Shown here one piece after another: positions 1-6,930 of a stretch of 11,656 nucleotides of DNA (within the stretch, counting starts at the first letter, position 1; each line of letters starts with the position of its first letter). Source of the DNA: Gammaproteobacteria bacterium (GTDB lineage: Bacteria > Pseudomonadota > Gammaproteobacteria > BMS3Bbin11); assembly GCA_030617565.1 (NCBI GenBank), contig JAUWVE010000035.1, forward strand, positions 1 to 11,656. Direction: 5' to 3'. The position numbers and the translations under genes are program-made. The notes under the pieces were generated by a model. The model was given only the letters and a program-made list of their open reading frames with translations, had not been told where the DNA came from and did not search any database.

Positions 1-6
1 CAGCTT

Positions 7-1065
7 CTATAATCTCACCTGTTGCATTATATTCTCATGCTCAAAAATCATGCATTGCTGTAGATCAAGTTCCTGACCGCAGCCGGCATTAATGGCTCGC
101 CGGTACATCGACAGTCCGATGGCAACATCGATATAGGCCAGGCCAACTGCATTAAAGTAAATGCGTTCATCGTCGGACTCACGACCTGGCTTCTGTCCCG
201 ACACCAGTTCATGCAGATCGGCATGGATATCAGCACCGGAGATCAGCCCTTCGGCATACATGCGGCTCAGCGTCTGGGTGCGGTGGGTGACTGTGTCCCA
301 GTCATCACAGACAATCTTGTCACATTGCAGAGCCACCTCGTATTCATCTTCCCAGCCGCCAATGTGGCTGTAGAATGCACCCGGTTTCATCCAGGATGCT
401 TTCAAAAGCGGTGCCTGAGCACTGGTCGCCGTCACCAGTATGTCTGCATCCTCCATCGCAGCACGCCCATGCGTATTCGCTCCGACAAAATCCATGTCCG
501 GAAACAGCGGTGACAACTCACTGATAAACTGCTGTTCTTCTTCAATCGTTTTTGCTGCAACCCGACACTCTTTCAGGCCGGGTCTTACCACTTTCATTGA
601 CAGCAAATGCATCTTTGCCTGCTCTCCTGCGCCAATGAAGCCTATTACTTCACTGTCCTCACGCGACAGATACCTGGCCGCCACCCCGCCCATCGCTGCA
701 ACACGCATATTCGAAGCAAGCGTGCCTTCCATGACAGCCGTGGGAAAGCCCTTCTCAATCTCGGAAAGCACAAAAATAGCAGACAGGTTTTGTGCGCCAT
801 GCAGCGCCGGATTGCCCGGAAATACTGACACCCATTTTACCCCGCTTATCTTTTCATCCAGTAAGGTGGCGGGCAAACAGTTAATGCGGTCCTGCGAGGC
901 CTGGTCAAAGATCTGTACAATCTTCTCCGGAAACAAAATACGATTATCTATAAAGGCCAGCAGGGTCTTTTCCGCCACCTCCATCGCCATGCCAATATCA
1001 AAGCAGCCTGCCTCCAGAAGATCTTCCTGTGAAAGATAAGTGAAGGTAATTTTATGGTCGGACAT
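7..1065 (-). CDS. Ornithine cyclodeaminase/mu-crystallin family NAD(P)-dependent protein
   Basis: This 352-residue cytosolic protein belongs to the ornithine cyclodeaminase/mu-crystallin family, whose members deaminate or reduce amino acids and imines with NAD(P). Seen in the sequence: the motif KWVSVFPGNP in the N-terminal half, the MRVAAMGGVAARYL segment leading into the Rossmann fold, the dinucleotide-binding stretch IGFIGAGEQ at about residues 141-149, and a C-terminal segment ESDDERIYFNAVGLAYIDVA typical of the family. The open frame runs upstream to 1176, but I chose the ATG at 1065. It has a GGAGAG ribosome site six bases upstream, and the extra 37 residues would be encoded partly by a repeat arm (1155-1181). 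The gene is divergent from ppdK. The substrate cannot be named: ornithine cyclodeaminase, alanine dehydrogenase-like, imine reductase or amine-oxidase accessory roles all occur in this family. The family call is secure; the function is open. Confidence 0.9.
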   Translation of the reverse strand: MSDHKITFTYLSQEDLLEAGCFDIGMAMEVAEKTLLAFIDNRILFPEKIVQIFDQASQDRINCLPATLLDEKISGVKWVSVFPGNPALHGAQNLSAIFVLSEIEKGFPTAVMEGTLASNMRVAAMGGVAARYLSREDSEVIGFIGAGEQAKMHLLSMKVVRPGLKECRVAAKTIEEEQQFISELSPLFPDMDFVGANTHGRAAMEDADILVTATSAQAPLLKASWMKPGAFYSHIGGWEDEYEVALQCDKIVCDDWDTVTHRTQTLSRMYAEGLISGADIHADLHELVSGQKPGRESDDERIYFNAVGLAYIDVAIGLSMYRRAINAGCGQELDLQQCMIFEHENIMQQVRL

Positions 1066-1154
1066 CGCAGGCTCTCCGTCGTAGGTCGTCAGTAACCGTC
1101 CAGTATACAGGGGATGGATAGAAGGGAAAAAGTTAATAACCAGAAAAGCTATTA

Positions 1155-1299
1155 CCCCAGAGGACACGGAGGACACAGAGGTTTTTTGGTGTTTTGTGTT
1201 TTTCCTGACCGAAATCAGGGTCTAATTGCGGGGAAGGATATCGAAGCCTGATTCAAACCAGTAATAATTTTCCCTCTGTGCCCTCCGTGCCCTCTGTGG
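1155..1299. repeat. Imperfect inverted repeat with 27-base arms made of 9-base units
   Basis: The left arm (1155-1181) and the reverse complement of the right arm (1273-1299) match at 24 of 27 positions. Each arm is built from tandem units of the form GAGGRCACR, giving a core like GAGGACACGGAGGACACAG. The 91 bases between the arms carry no evident gene. From general familiarity, CACAGAGG/CACGGAGG-type repeats are scattered through many environmental bacterial genomes, which suggests a dispersed repeat rather than a site private to these genes. Both flanking open frames extend into an arm from a GTG codon and give mirrored false N-termini (SSVSS and PSVPS). Confidence 0.8.
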
Positions 1300-1384
1300 T
1301 GAAAAAGTATTTTGCTTTTGATCTTTATTTAAAACACAACCTTGTCATAATAAGAAATTACACAAAAATTACTACAAATATTCT

Positions 1385-1391
1385 CCCGAGG
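1385..1391 (+). promoter_or_regulatory. Ribosome binding site deciding the ppdK start
   Basis: CCCGAGG lies nine bases before the GTG at 1401. It is the only convincing Shine-Dalgarno match near the 5' end of the frame. It supports the internal GTG over the GTG at 1278, which sits inside a repeat arm. Confidence 0.6.
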
Positions 1392-1400
1392 TCATTTCAA

Positions 1401-4172
1401 GTGAACAAATCAGCAACGGATAAAAAATGGGTTTACAACTTCACAGAAGGCGATGGAAAAAATAAGACATTGCTGGGAGGCAAGGGCGCAAACCTGTGTG
1501 AGATGACTCAAATCGGGCTCAATGTACCACCCGGTTTTGTCATTACCACTGAAGCCTGCCTGGACTTCATCTCTTCTGACGAAAATGCTCTGCCTGCTGG
1601 ACTAATGGATCAGGTACGCCTGCAAATGCAGGCGGTTGAAAAAGTCACTGGCAAACAATTTGGCGACCCCGAGGACCCGCTGCTGGTGTCTGTCCGTTCC
1701 GGTTCTGCCATGTCTATGCCAGGCATGATGGATACGATCCTGAACCTTGGCCTGAACTCGGAGACCCTCAAAGGCGAGATCAAACAGACCGGTGACGAGC
1801 GCTTCGGCTATGATTCATACCGCCGTTTCATCCAGTTATTTGGCAAAGTGGCACTTGGCATTGATGATGCATTATTTGATAAGCAGTTCGATGCAGTTAA
1901 ACAAAAAGCCCATGTCTCGGAAGATGTCGGGCTTTCCGCCGCTAACCTGAAAGAAATCAGCGAACGATTTCTGCGCGTGGTCGCCGAACAGACCGGCCAG
2001 CCATTCCCGGAGGACCCCTACGAACAACTGGAAATCGCCGTAAAAGCTGTCTTTAACTCATGGATGGGCAAACGTGCGGTCGATTACCGACGTGAATTCA
2101 ATATCACACCTGATATGGCCAACGGAACGGCTGTCAATATCTGTACCATGGTGTTTGGTAATCGTGGTGATGATTCTGCCACCGGAGTCGGTTTTACGCG
2201 CAACCCCGCTACCGGTGAAAACAAGTTGTATGGCGAATACCTTGTCAATGCGCAGGGTGAAGATGTGGTGGCCGGTATCCGTACGCCGAAGCCAATTGAC
2301 CAGCTCGGCGATGAGATGCCGGAGATGGCTCGTCAGCTGGAACAGCTACGTCAGAAACTCGAAGGTCACTACCATGAAGTTCAGGATTTTGAGTTCACCA
2401 TTGAACGCGGCACGCTGTTCTGCCTGCAGACCCGCAATGGCAAGATGAATGCCGTCGCCATGGTAAGGACCTCGGTCGAAATGGAGAAGGAAGGCCTGAT
2501 AGACAAAAAACAGGCACTGCTGAGAATTGACCCCAACTTACTGGAGCAGATGCTTTACCCTCGCCTCGATCCGGATGCGCGAGCCGTCGCCCTGGCACAG
2601 GGACTGCCTGCCTCGCCGGGTGCTGCCTGTGGTCGAGCTGTGTTCGATGCTGACAGGGCAGAGAGGCGAGGCAAGGCTGGCGAACGAGTCATCCTGGTAA
2701 GAGAAGAAACAAAGCCCGAGGATATCCATGGTTTCTTTGCCTCGCAGGGGATACTGACCAGCCGCGGCGGCAAGACCTCCCATGCCGCGGTGGTAGCACG
2801 TGGCATGGGCAAGCCCTGTGTCGCGGGTGCAGAAGGTATCGAGGTGGATGTCAGTATGCGTCAGGCCTTTGTTGGTGATACCACGATCCATGAAGGTGAC
2901 ATGATCACCCTTGATGGTACCACCGGACGCCTGTACCTGGGTGAGATTGCAACCGTTGAAGCGGAATTCACGACTGAGCTCAACATATTGTTGCACTGGG
3001 CTGATGAGGCTGCCCGAATGATCGTCATGGCCAACGGCGACAGCGCCGCAGATGGCCGTCGTGCCCTGAAATACGGTGCCAAAGGCATCGGCCTCTGTCG
3101 AACTGAACGCATGTTTAATGATGTCGACCGCCTGCCTGTAGTGATCGAAATGATCGTCGCAGACACGCTCGATGATCGACAGGCTGCACTGGACAAATTG
3201 CTGCCCATGCAACGCAGCGACTTCAGGGAGCTATTCGAGGTTATGACGCCGCATCCAGTTACCATACGCCTGCTGGATCCACCGATACATGAATTCCTGC
3301 CATCTGAAAGCCAGCTGATCGATGAACTGGTGTATCTCAAGCAACTCAAGCAGACAGTACAGGGTATCGATGTGCTGGCAGGCACCATGTCATTACTGGT
3401 AGATCCGAATAAAGCAAACAGCGAGGCTGAATCTATCCGCCACCTTGTCGATGCCCATCTTGTCGAGGAGGCTATCGCCAAGAAAGAATCCATGCTGAAA
3501 AAAGTACGCGTACTGTATGAAACCAACCCCATGTTGGGTCATCGAGGTGTTCGACTGGGCATCACCTTTCCCGAGATCTATACCATGCAGATCCGGGCTA
3601 TTCTCGAAGCCGCTGCTGAATGTGAAAAGAACGGCATAGAAGTGCATCCCAAGATCAAGGTGCCCCAGGTATGCACCGCGCAGGAACTGATGTATGTAAA
3701 AAAACTTGTCGATTCGATTAGTGATGAGATAAAGGAAAGCCTTGGCCATGCACCGAAGTTTCAGTTTGGTACCATGATCGAGGTAGTACGTTCCTGTATG
3801 CGTGCTGAAAGCCTCGCCGAGGAAGCAGAGTTCTTTTCTTTCGGCACCAACGACCTGACCCAGGCGACATTCTCGTTCTCACGTGAAGATGCAGAAAACA
3901 AGTTCCTGCCGATGTACAATGAATATGGCATTCTGCAGGACAACCCCTTTGAAGTACTGGATGAAAAAGGGGTTGGCAAACTGATGGCGCTGGCCGTCGA
4001 ATGGGGTAAAAAAGTACGTCCTGACCTGATGGTTGGCATTTGTGGCGAACATGGCGGCCACCCGGACTCTATATATTTCTGCCATCGCGCTGGGCTCGAT
4101 TACATTTCCTGTTCTGCGCCACGGGTGCCGGTTGCACGCCTGGCCGCAGCACATGCAGCCCTTCTCGAATAA
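1401..4172 (+). CDS. ppdK: Pyruvate, phosphate dikinase
   Basis: This 923-residue cytosolic enzyme interconverts pyruvate + ATP + Pi and PEP + AMP + PPi. Domains in order: an N-terminal ATP-grasp with GGKGANLCEM (about residue 24) and SVRSGSAMSMPGMMDT (about 97); the swivelling phosphohistidine domain with GGKTSHAAVVARG, catalytic His at residue 461 with the Thr-Ser pair before it; and a C-terminal PEP/pyruvate TIM barrel with GLCRTERMF (Arg567), FGTNDLTQ (about 814) and GICGEHGG with the acid/base Cys at 881. All key residues are intact. Compared with Clostridium symbiosum PPDK (His455, Cys831, from memory), the offset grows from about 6 to about 50, so the barrel carries roughly 44 extra residues. 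I chose the GTG start at 1401 because of its ribosome site and because the longer frame from 1278 begins inside a repeat. No PPDK regulatory protein gene is visible nearby. Confidence 0.97.
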   Translation: MNKSATDKKWVYNFTEGDGKNKTLLGGKGANLCEMTQIGLNVPPGFVITTEACLDFISSDENALPAGLMDQVRLQMQAVEKVTGKQFGDPEDPLLVSVRSGSAMSMPGMMDTILNLGLNSETLKGEIKQTGDERFGYDSYRRFIQLFGKVALGIDDALFDKQFDAVKQKAHVSEDVGLSAANLKEISERFLRVVAEQTGQPFPEDPYEQLEIAVKAVFNSWMGKRAVDYRREFNITPDMANGTAVNICTMVFGNRGDDSATGVGFTRNPATGENKLYGEYLVNAQGEDVVAGIRTPKPIDQLGDEMPEMARQLEQLRQKLEGHYHEVQDFEFTIERGTLFCLQTRNGKMNAVAMVRTSVEMEKEGLIDKKQALLRIDPNLLEQMLYPRLDPDARAVALAQGLPASPGAACGRAVFDADRAERRGKAGERVILVREETKPEDIHGFFASQGILTSRGGKTSHAAVVARGMGKPCVAGAEGIEVDVSMRQAFVGDTTIHEGDMITLDGTTGRLYLGEIATVEAEFTTELNILLHWADEAARMIVMANGDSAADGRRALKYGAKGIGLCRTERMFNDVDRLPVVIEMIVADTLDDRQAALDKLLPMQRSDFRELFEVMTPHPVTIRLLDPPIHEFLPSESQLIDELVYLKQLKQTVQGIDVLAGTMSLLVDPNKANSEAESIRHLVDAHLVEEAIAKKESMLKKVRVLYETNPMLGHRGVRLGITFPEIYTMQIRAILEAAAECEKNGIEVHPKIKVPQVCTAQELMYVKKLVDSISDEIKESLGHAPKFQFGTMIEVVRSCMRAESLAEEAEFFSFGTNDLTQATFSFSREDAENKFLPMYNEYGILQDNPFEVLDEKGVGKLMALAVEWGKKVRPDLMVGICGEHGGHPDSIYFCHRAGLDYISCSAPRVPVARLAAAHAALLE

Positions 4173-4220
4173 GGAATTGCTGCTTTGCCCAGGTGAAAAA
4201 TTATTCAAACAGGCAACAGA

Positions 4221-4242
4221 AGCTAAATCGGCATATTTAGCT
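4221..4242. repeat. Perfect 8-bp inverted repeat between ppdK and the flavoprotein gene
   Basis: AGCTAAAT and ATTTAGCT flank a six-base loop (CGGCAT) in the 111-base gap. The stem is A+T-rich and no T-run follows on the plus strand, so it is a poor intrinsic terminator. It could be an operator-type dyad for the downstream gene or chance. Confidence 0.5.
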
Positions 4243-4283
4243 CTGAGGGGTATTCTAGTAATCAAAAAAAACACTGATTAAAA

Positions 4284-5474
4284 ATGCCTGATAAAATTGT
4301 TCAAACAGATGTACTGATTATCGGCGCCAGTGCATCAGGCCTTATGTGTGCGATAGAGGCAGGCAAACGCGGCCGGCAAGTCATTGTTCTGGATCACGCG
4401 AATAAGGCCGGTAAAAAAATTCTGATGTCAGGCGGCGGACGCTGCAATTTCACCAACCTCGAAGTCAGTGCCGAGAATTTCATTTCACACAACCCCCATT
4501 TCTGTAAATCGGCATTAAGCCGATATACACAGCGGGACTTCATTGCCATGGTAGATGACTATCAGATACCGTATGAGGAGCGGGACCTTGGTAAATTATT
4601 CTGTGTTAACCGTGCCAAAGATATTCTAAACATGCTGCTATCGGAGTGTGGAAAGGCAAAGGTTGTAATCCGACTGAAGTGTGAAATCTCGGCTACTGAA
4701 AAGGCTGATGATAAATTCCTTATCCACACAGCGCAGGGAAGCTTCCAGGCAGACTCACTGGTTATTGCCAGCGGCGGGTTATCTATCCCGAAGATGTGTG
4801 CCAGTCCACTAGGCTATAAAATAGCAGAACAGTTCGGCCATCATATTTGGCCCACCAGTGCAGGGCTGGTTCCCTTCACCCTGCAGCCCCATGATAGAGA
4901 AAAACTTGCCTCGTTATCAGGCATTGCCGTTGCAGGCCTTGTCAGTAATAAACGTAAACAATTCAAAGAGAACATCCTGTTCACCCATCGGGGTTTGAGC
5001 GGCCCCGCGATTCTACAAATCTCTTCCTACTGGCTGCCGGGGGAAGTCATAAACATTAACCTGTTACCTGGTTTCAATATCATAGACTTTTTGAAAGCAC
5101 GGCAATCCGATCAACCCAACTGCCAGTTAAAAACAGCTTTGGGTGAACTCCTGCCAAAACAACTGCTCACAACTCTGCTGGGGAAAGGCACAGCAGATAC
5201 CCCGCTACAGAAATTCTCATACAACCGTTTTAACGAGATCGCCCGACAACTACAGCACTGGCAAATCAAGCCCAATGCAACAGAAGGCTATCGAACGGCT
5301 GAAGTCACCCTCGGCGGCATCGATTGTGATGAACTATCATCTAAAACCATGGAATCCAGCAAAGTCCAAAACCTTTTCTTCATTGGCGAAGTGGTGGATG
5401 TCAGCGGCTGGCTGGGCGGTTATAACTTCCAGTGGGCATGGTCATCCGGCTGGTGTGCAGGTCAGGTTGTTTAA
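4284..5474 (+). CDS. rdsA: RdsA/YhiN-type FAD-dependent flavoprotein (HI0933 family)
   Basis: This 396-residue protein is of the HI0933/YhiN/BaiN flavoprotein family. E. coli YhiN has been renamed RdsA, the enzyme making dihydrouridine at position 2449 of 23S rRNA near the peptidyl transferase centre. Seen here: an N-terminal dinucleotide-binding segment LIIGASASGLMCAIEAG (residues about 11-27), the family signature KKILMSGGGRCNFTN (about 45-59), then GGLSIPKMCASPLGYKIAEQ, LFTHRGLSGPAILQISSYW, and a C-terminal FAD segment GYRTAEVTLGGIDCDELSS through FIGEVVDVSGWLGGYNFQW. These match what I recall of E. coli YhiN closely. The first glycine motif reads GASASG rather than GAGASG or GAGAAG. The ATG at 4284 has only a weak ribosome site, but the Rossmann strand begins soon after it. 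The two genes downstream encode nucleic-acid-binding proteins. Relatives in gut clostridia (BaiN) act on bile acids, so the rRNA role is inferred from similarity. Confidence 0.88.
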   Translation: MPDKIVQTDVLIIGASASGLMCAIEAGKRGRQVIVLDHANKAGKKILMSGGGRCNFTNLEVSAENFISHNPHFCKSALSRYTQRDFIAMVDDYQIPYEERDLGKLFCVNRAKDILNMLLSECGKAKVVIRLKCEISATEKADDKFLIHTAQGSFQADSLVIASGGLSIPKMCASPLGYKIAEQFGHHIWPTSAGLVPFTLQPHDREKLASLSGIAVAGLVSNKRKQFKENILFTHRGLSGPAILQISSYWLPGEVININLLPGFNIIDFLKARQSDQPNCQLKTALGELLPKQLLTTLLGKGTADTPLQKFSYNRFNEIARQLQHWQIKPNATEGYRTAEVTLGGIDCDELSSKTMESSKVQNLFFIGEVVDVSGWLGGYNFQWAWSSGWCAGQVV

Positions 5475-5492
5475 TCTGCGACCGGTATTACA

Positions 5493-5523
5493 TTCACGTC
5501 ACTGTCGACATAAGCTGTATAAT
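5493..5523 (+). promoter_or_regulatory. Candidate sigma-70 promoter for the RRM gene
   Basis: A perfect TATAAT at 5518-5523 lies in the 78-base gap after the flavoprotein gene. The best -35 is weak (TTCACG at 5493-5498, 19-base spacer). Initiation near A5531 would leave a leader of about 22 bases before the ATG at 5553 and would exclude the upstream in-frame TTG at 5532. Confidence 0.4.
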
Positions 5524-5552
5524 CAGTATCATTGAAAAAACACGGTGACCTC

Positions 5553-5957
5553 ATGAAACTACTGATACGTAACCTGGCACGCACAACCACCGAAGCTGAG
5601 CTCCGGAAAATGTTCGAGGCCCTCGGACCGGTACAGTCCTGCAGCCTGGTAATGGATAAGCAAACTGGCAAGTCCAAAGGCTTTGCCTTTATCGAAATGC
5701 CCAGCCCGGGCGATGCCAAAGCTGCTGTAAAAACTCTCAATGGCAAGGATGTAGCCGGTAAAATAATCCGTGTTAAAAAGGCCGCTCCTACAAAGTCTAC
5801 AGTAGAAGAAGCTCCCCCTGATAAGACTAAACAGGAAAAGGACGAAGTGGGAAAGATTGTGGAGAAAGTAGCTGAACCAGAAAAGCCCAAACCAGAAAAG
5901 CCCAAACCGAAAAAAAATACTGCCGTAAATCGTAACATCTGGTCGTCAAATGACTAA
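5553..5957 (+). CDS. RRM-domain RNA-binding protein with a charged Lys/Pro-rich tail
   Basis: This 134-residue protein has one RNA recognition motif and a disordered tail. The RRM covers about residues 1-77: RNP2 is LLIRNL (3-8) and RNP1 is KGFAFIEM (42-49), with aromatic Phe at the RNA-stacking positions. It ends in a family-typical GKIIRVKKA strand. The tail (about 78-134) is rich in Lys, Glu and Pro and contains EKPKPEKPKPKK, encoded by two perfect 15-base tandem copies at 5877-5906. Small bacterial single-RRM proteins bind single-stranded RNA; many are cold-responsive, though nothing here shows that. I chose the ATG at 5553 (GGTGA at 5544-5548) over the TTG at 5532 because RRMs normally begin right at strand 1. 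The stop codon overlaps the next start by 8 bases, so translation is probably coupled. Confidence 0.9.
   Translation: MKLLIRNLARTTTEAELRKMFEALGPVQSCSLVMDKQTGKSKGFAFIEMPSPGDAKAAVKTLNGKDVAGKIIRVKKAAPTKSTVEEAPPDKTKQEKDEVGKIVEKVAEPEKPKPEKPKPKKNTAVNRNIWSSND
5877..5906 (+). repeat. Two perfect tandem 15-base copies in the RRM tail
   Basis: CCAGAAAAGCCCAAA occurs twice head to tail, followed by a degenerate third start (CCGAAAA). In frame it encodes repeated (P)EKPK units. Gain or loss of a copy would change tail length by five residues without a frameshift. Confidence 0.85.
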
Positions 5958-6219
5958 ATCAGGAAACAGGGATCCACTACACGGCGTGACCCTGAAGATG
6001 ATCGTCACCCAGCTTCATGAAAAATACGGGTGGCAAGAACTGGGCTGCCGTATCAACATAAAATGTTTTACCAGCGATCCGAGCATATCCTCCAGCCTCA
6101 AATTTCTACGAAGGACGCCCTGGGCACGGCAAAAAGTTGAGGCGCTTTACCTTGATTCCAGGCGCTCTGATATTAACACTGATATCTGGGGTGGTGATGC
6201 GCCCATAGAAACAGATTGA
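5950..6219 (+). CDS. VF530 family nucleic-acid-binding protein
   Basis: This 89-residue protein belongs to the VF530 family (formerly DUF2132), named after a Vibrio fischeri structural-genomics target and described as nucleic-acid binding. The family hallmarks cover most of the protein: DPLHGVTLKMIV near residue 8, EKYGWQELGCRINIKCF, then DPSISSSLKFLRRTPWARQ and KVEALYL. The short C-terminal tail (about residues 72-89) is acidic and variable. The ATG at 5950 overlaps the RRM stop (ATGACTAA), and it has no good ribosome site of its own, which points to translational coupling with the RRM gene. The biological role of the family is unknown. Pairing with an RRM protein suggests a shared RNA or DNA target, which is inference. 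Confidence 0.9.
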   Translation: MTKSGNRDPLHGVTLKMIVTQLHEKYGWQELGCRINIKCFTSDPSISSSLKFLRRTPWARQKVEALYLDSRRSDINTDIWGGDAPIETD

Positions 6220-6264
6220 ATAACAAAAAGTACCAAAACCCTGTCCACGATGTCATAGCACTTA

Positions 6265-6732
6265 TCAATCATTCGTTAATAGTTCCGGCCTTATCATCCA
6301 TTGCAGCTGAAAATCCCCGCCACCCAATGATTCGAGGAAGACTATACTTCCTGGAGAGTAAGATACTATGTCTGAATCGGCTGATTCCGTCAGCAACAGG
6401 CTCACCAGCTTTGCCATAAATGGCAGGTGCCCGACCACAAGGAGATCTTCATCCCGGCTCTTCACCTGATATGCAAAATCCTTAACCGAGTCATTAGGGC
6501 CAATGCCGCTGATTGCCTCAAGCGAAAGTCCATCTGCTATTCTTGCTAAAAATATCTCTGCTGTCTGTTGAGCCCGCATCTTGCCACTATGCACCACACG
6601 CGAAACCTCAATACGTCCGCTAAGAAGTTCTACCAGGTGCTTCACCTCTGCATGCCCCAGTTGACTTAAGGGTCGGCCAGGATCGACATCCTTTGCAACT
6701 GCTTTTCCATGTTGTACAAGATAGAGTTTCAT
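6265..6732 (-). CDS. sixA: SixA-type phosphohistidine phosphatase
   Basis: This 155-residue cytosolic protein is of the histidine phosphatase (phosphoglycerate mutase-like) superfamily, SixA group. SixA removes phosphate from histidine, for example on HPt domains or PTS proteins. Seen: the catalytic motif near the N-terminus reads LVQHGKA (nucleophile His8) instead of the usual RHG; SGKMRAQQTA at about 49-58 carries a second phosphate-pocket Arg; VVGHLPFM carries the second His at 102. The length fits SixA. The ATG at 6732 has GGAGA 11 bases upstream. An in-frame TTG at 6738 lies 5 bases from the same site and cannot be excluded, adding two residues. It is convergent with the VF530 gene, with a 45-base gap holding no clear terminator hairpin, and is last in a minus-strand series with the YihY and beta-CASP genes. 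The Gln-for-Arg change is, as far as I recall, common in SixA-like proteins. Confidence 0.85.
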   Translation of the reverse strand: MKLYLVQHGKAVAKDVDPGRPLSQLGHAEVKHLVELLSGRIEVSRVVHSGKMRAQQTAEIFLARIADGLSLEAISGIGPNDSVKDFAYQVKSRDEDLLVVGHLPFMAKLVSLLLTESADSDIVSYSPGSIVFLESLGGGDFQLQWMIRPELLTND

Positions 6733-6759
6733 TAGCAAACAAGTCTCCGAAGTTTAAGA

Positions 6760-6912
6760 TCAATAACCACAAGGCCATTGCAAGCGCAGCATAGTAGTCA
6801 ATTCATATTTATATTCTTGTGGGCGGCGCGCCCCGCGGCGATAACCCGTAAAAAGATACAGCAAAATTTCAAATAGTAGAGAGCGCAGGATAGAGATCAT
6901 TAGAATTCTCAT
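6760..6912 (-). CDS. Small hypothetical ORF, possible N-terminal remnant of an acyltransferase
   Basis: This 50-codon frame lies 18 bases after the YihY stop and 27 bases before sixA, filling an otherwise empty 198-base gap. Its first half, MRILMISILRSLLFEILLYLFTG, is one hydrophobic segment. The ILRSLLFEILLYLFT stretch recalls the start of PlsC-type 1-acylglycerol-3-phosphate acyltransferases. The second half turns Arg-rich (YRRGARRPQEYK) just where a G+C-rich REP-like hairpin (6817-6844) begins, and the rest matches nothing I know. Upstream AGGCTGAG is a weak ribosome site. It could be a real small membrane protein of the operon, a decayed gene start cut by a repeat insertion, or chance. 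I favour the remnant weakly. Confidence 0.3.
   Translation of the reverse strand: MRILMISILRSLLFEILLYLFTGYRRGARRPQEYKYELTTMLRLQWPCGY
6817..6844. repeat. REP-like G+C-rich palindromic element
   Basis: A 20-base island made only of G and C (6821-6840) sits in A+T-rich DNA. It reads TTGTGGG followed by an imperfect palindrome, with GGGCG (6821-6825) pairing with CGCCC (6829-6833), and ends GCGGCGATAA. The layout, GTGGG then an imperfect palindrome ending CGGCGA, resembles the REP elements common in pseudomonads and related gammaproteobacteria. Only one copy is in the window, so repetition is inferred from form. Confidence 0.45.
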
Positions 6913-6930
6913 TGTGCTCAGCCTATTTTC

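Larger units (their letters stand above)
1066..1400. other. Divergent intergenic region between OCD-family gene and ppdK
   Basis: This 335-base gap separates two divergent genes, so it must carry promoters for both. Apart from the inverted repeat at 1155-1299, the ppdK side (about 1315-1385) is strongly A+T-rich. It contains CATAAT at 1346-1351, a possible -10 box, but no convincing -35 partner. On the minus strand a TATACT-like box lies upstream of the OCD-family gene, also without a good -35. No regulator site is recognisable. Confidence 0.5.

Noticed and set aside
440..1039. A 199-codon open frame on the plus strand opposite the OCD-family gene
   Set aside because: It is an antisense shadow: no recognisable domains, Ser/Arg-rich composition typical of reversed coding DNA, and the minus-strand gene is clearly real.
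1278..1400. A 41-residue N-terminal extension of PPDK
   Set aside because: It begins in a repeat arm, is unlike PPDK N-termini, and the GTG at 1401 has a better ribosome site.
2538..3532. Long minus-strand open frames inside ppdK
   Set aside because: They are antisense to highly conserved ppdK motifs, have no family resemblance, and arise from codon bias of the sense gene.
4033..4281. An 82-codon plus-strand frame across the 3' end of ppdK
   Set aside because: It lies mostly in another frame of ppdK, covers the catalytic-cysteine region, and shows nothing recognisable.
6216..6419. A 67-codon plus-strand frame right after the VF530 gene
   Set aside because: It mostly overlaps the 3' end of sixA on the other strand and has no domain features or ribosome site.
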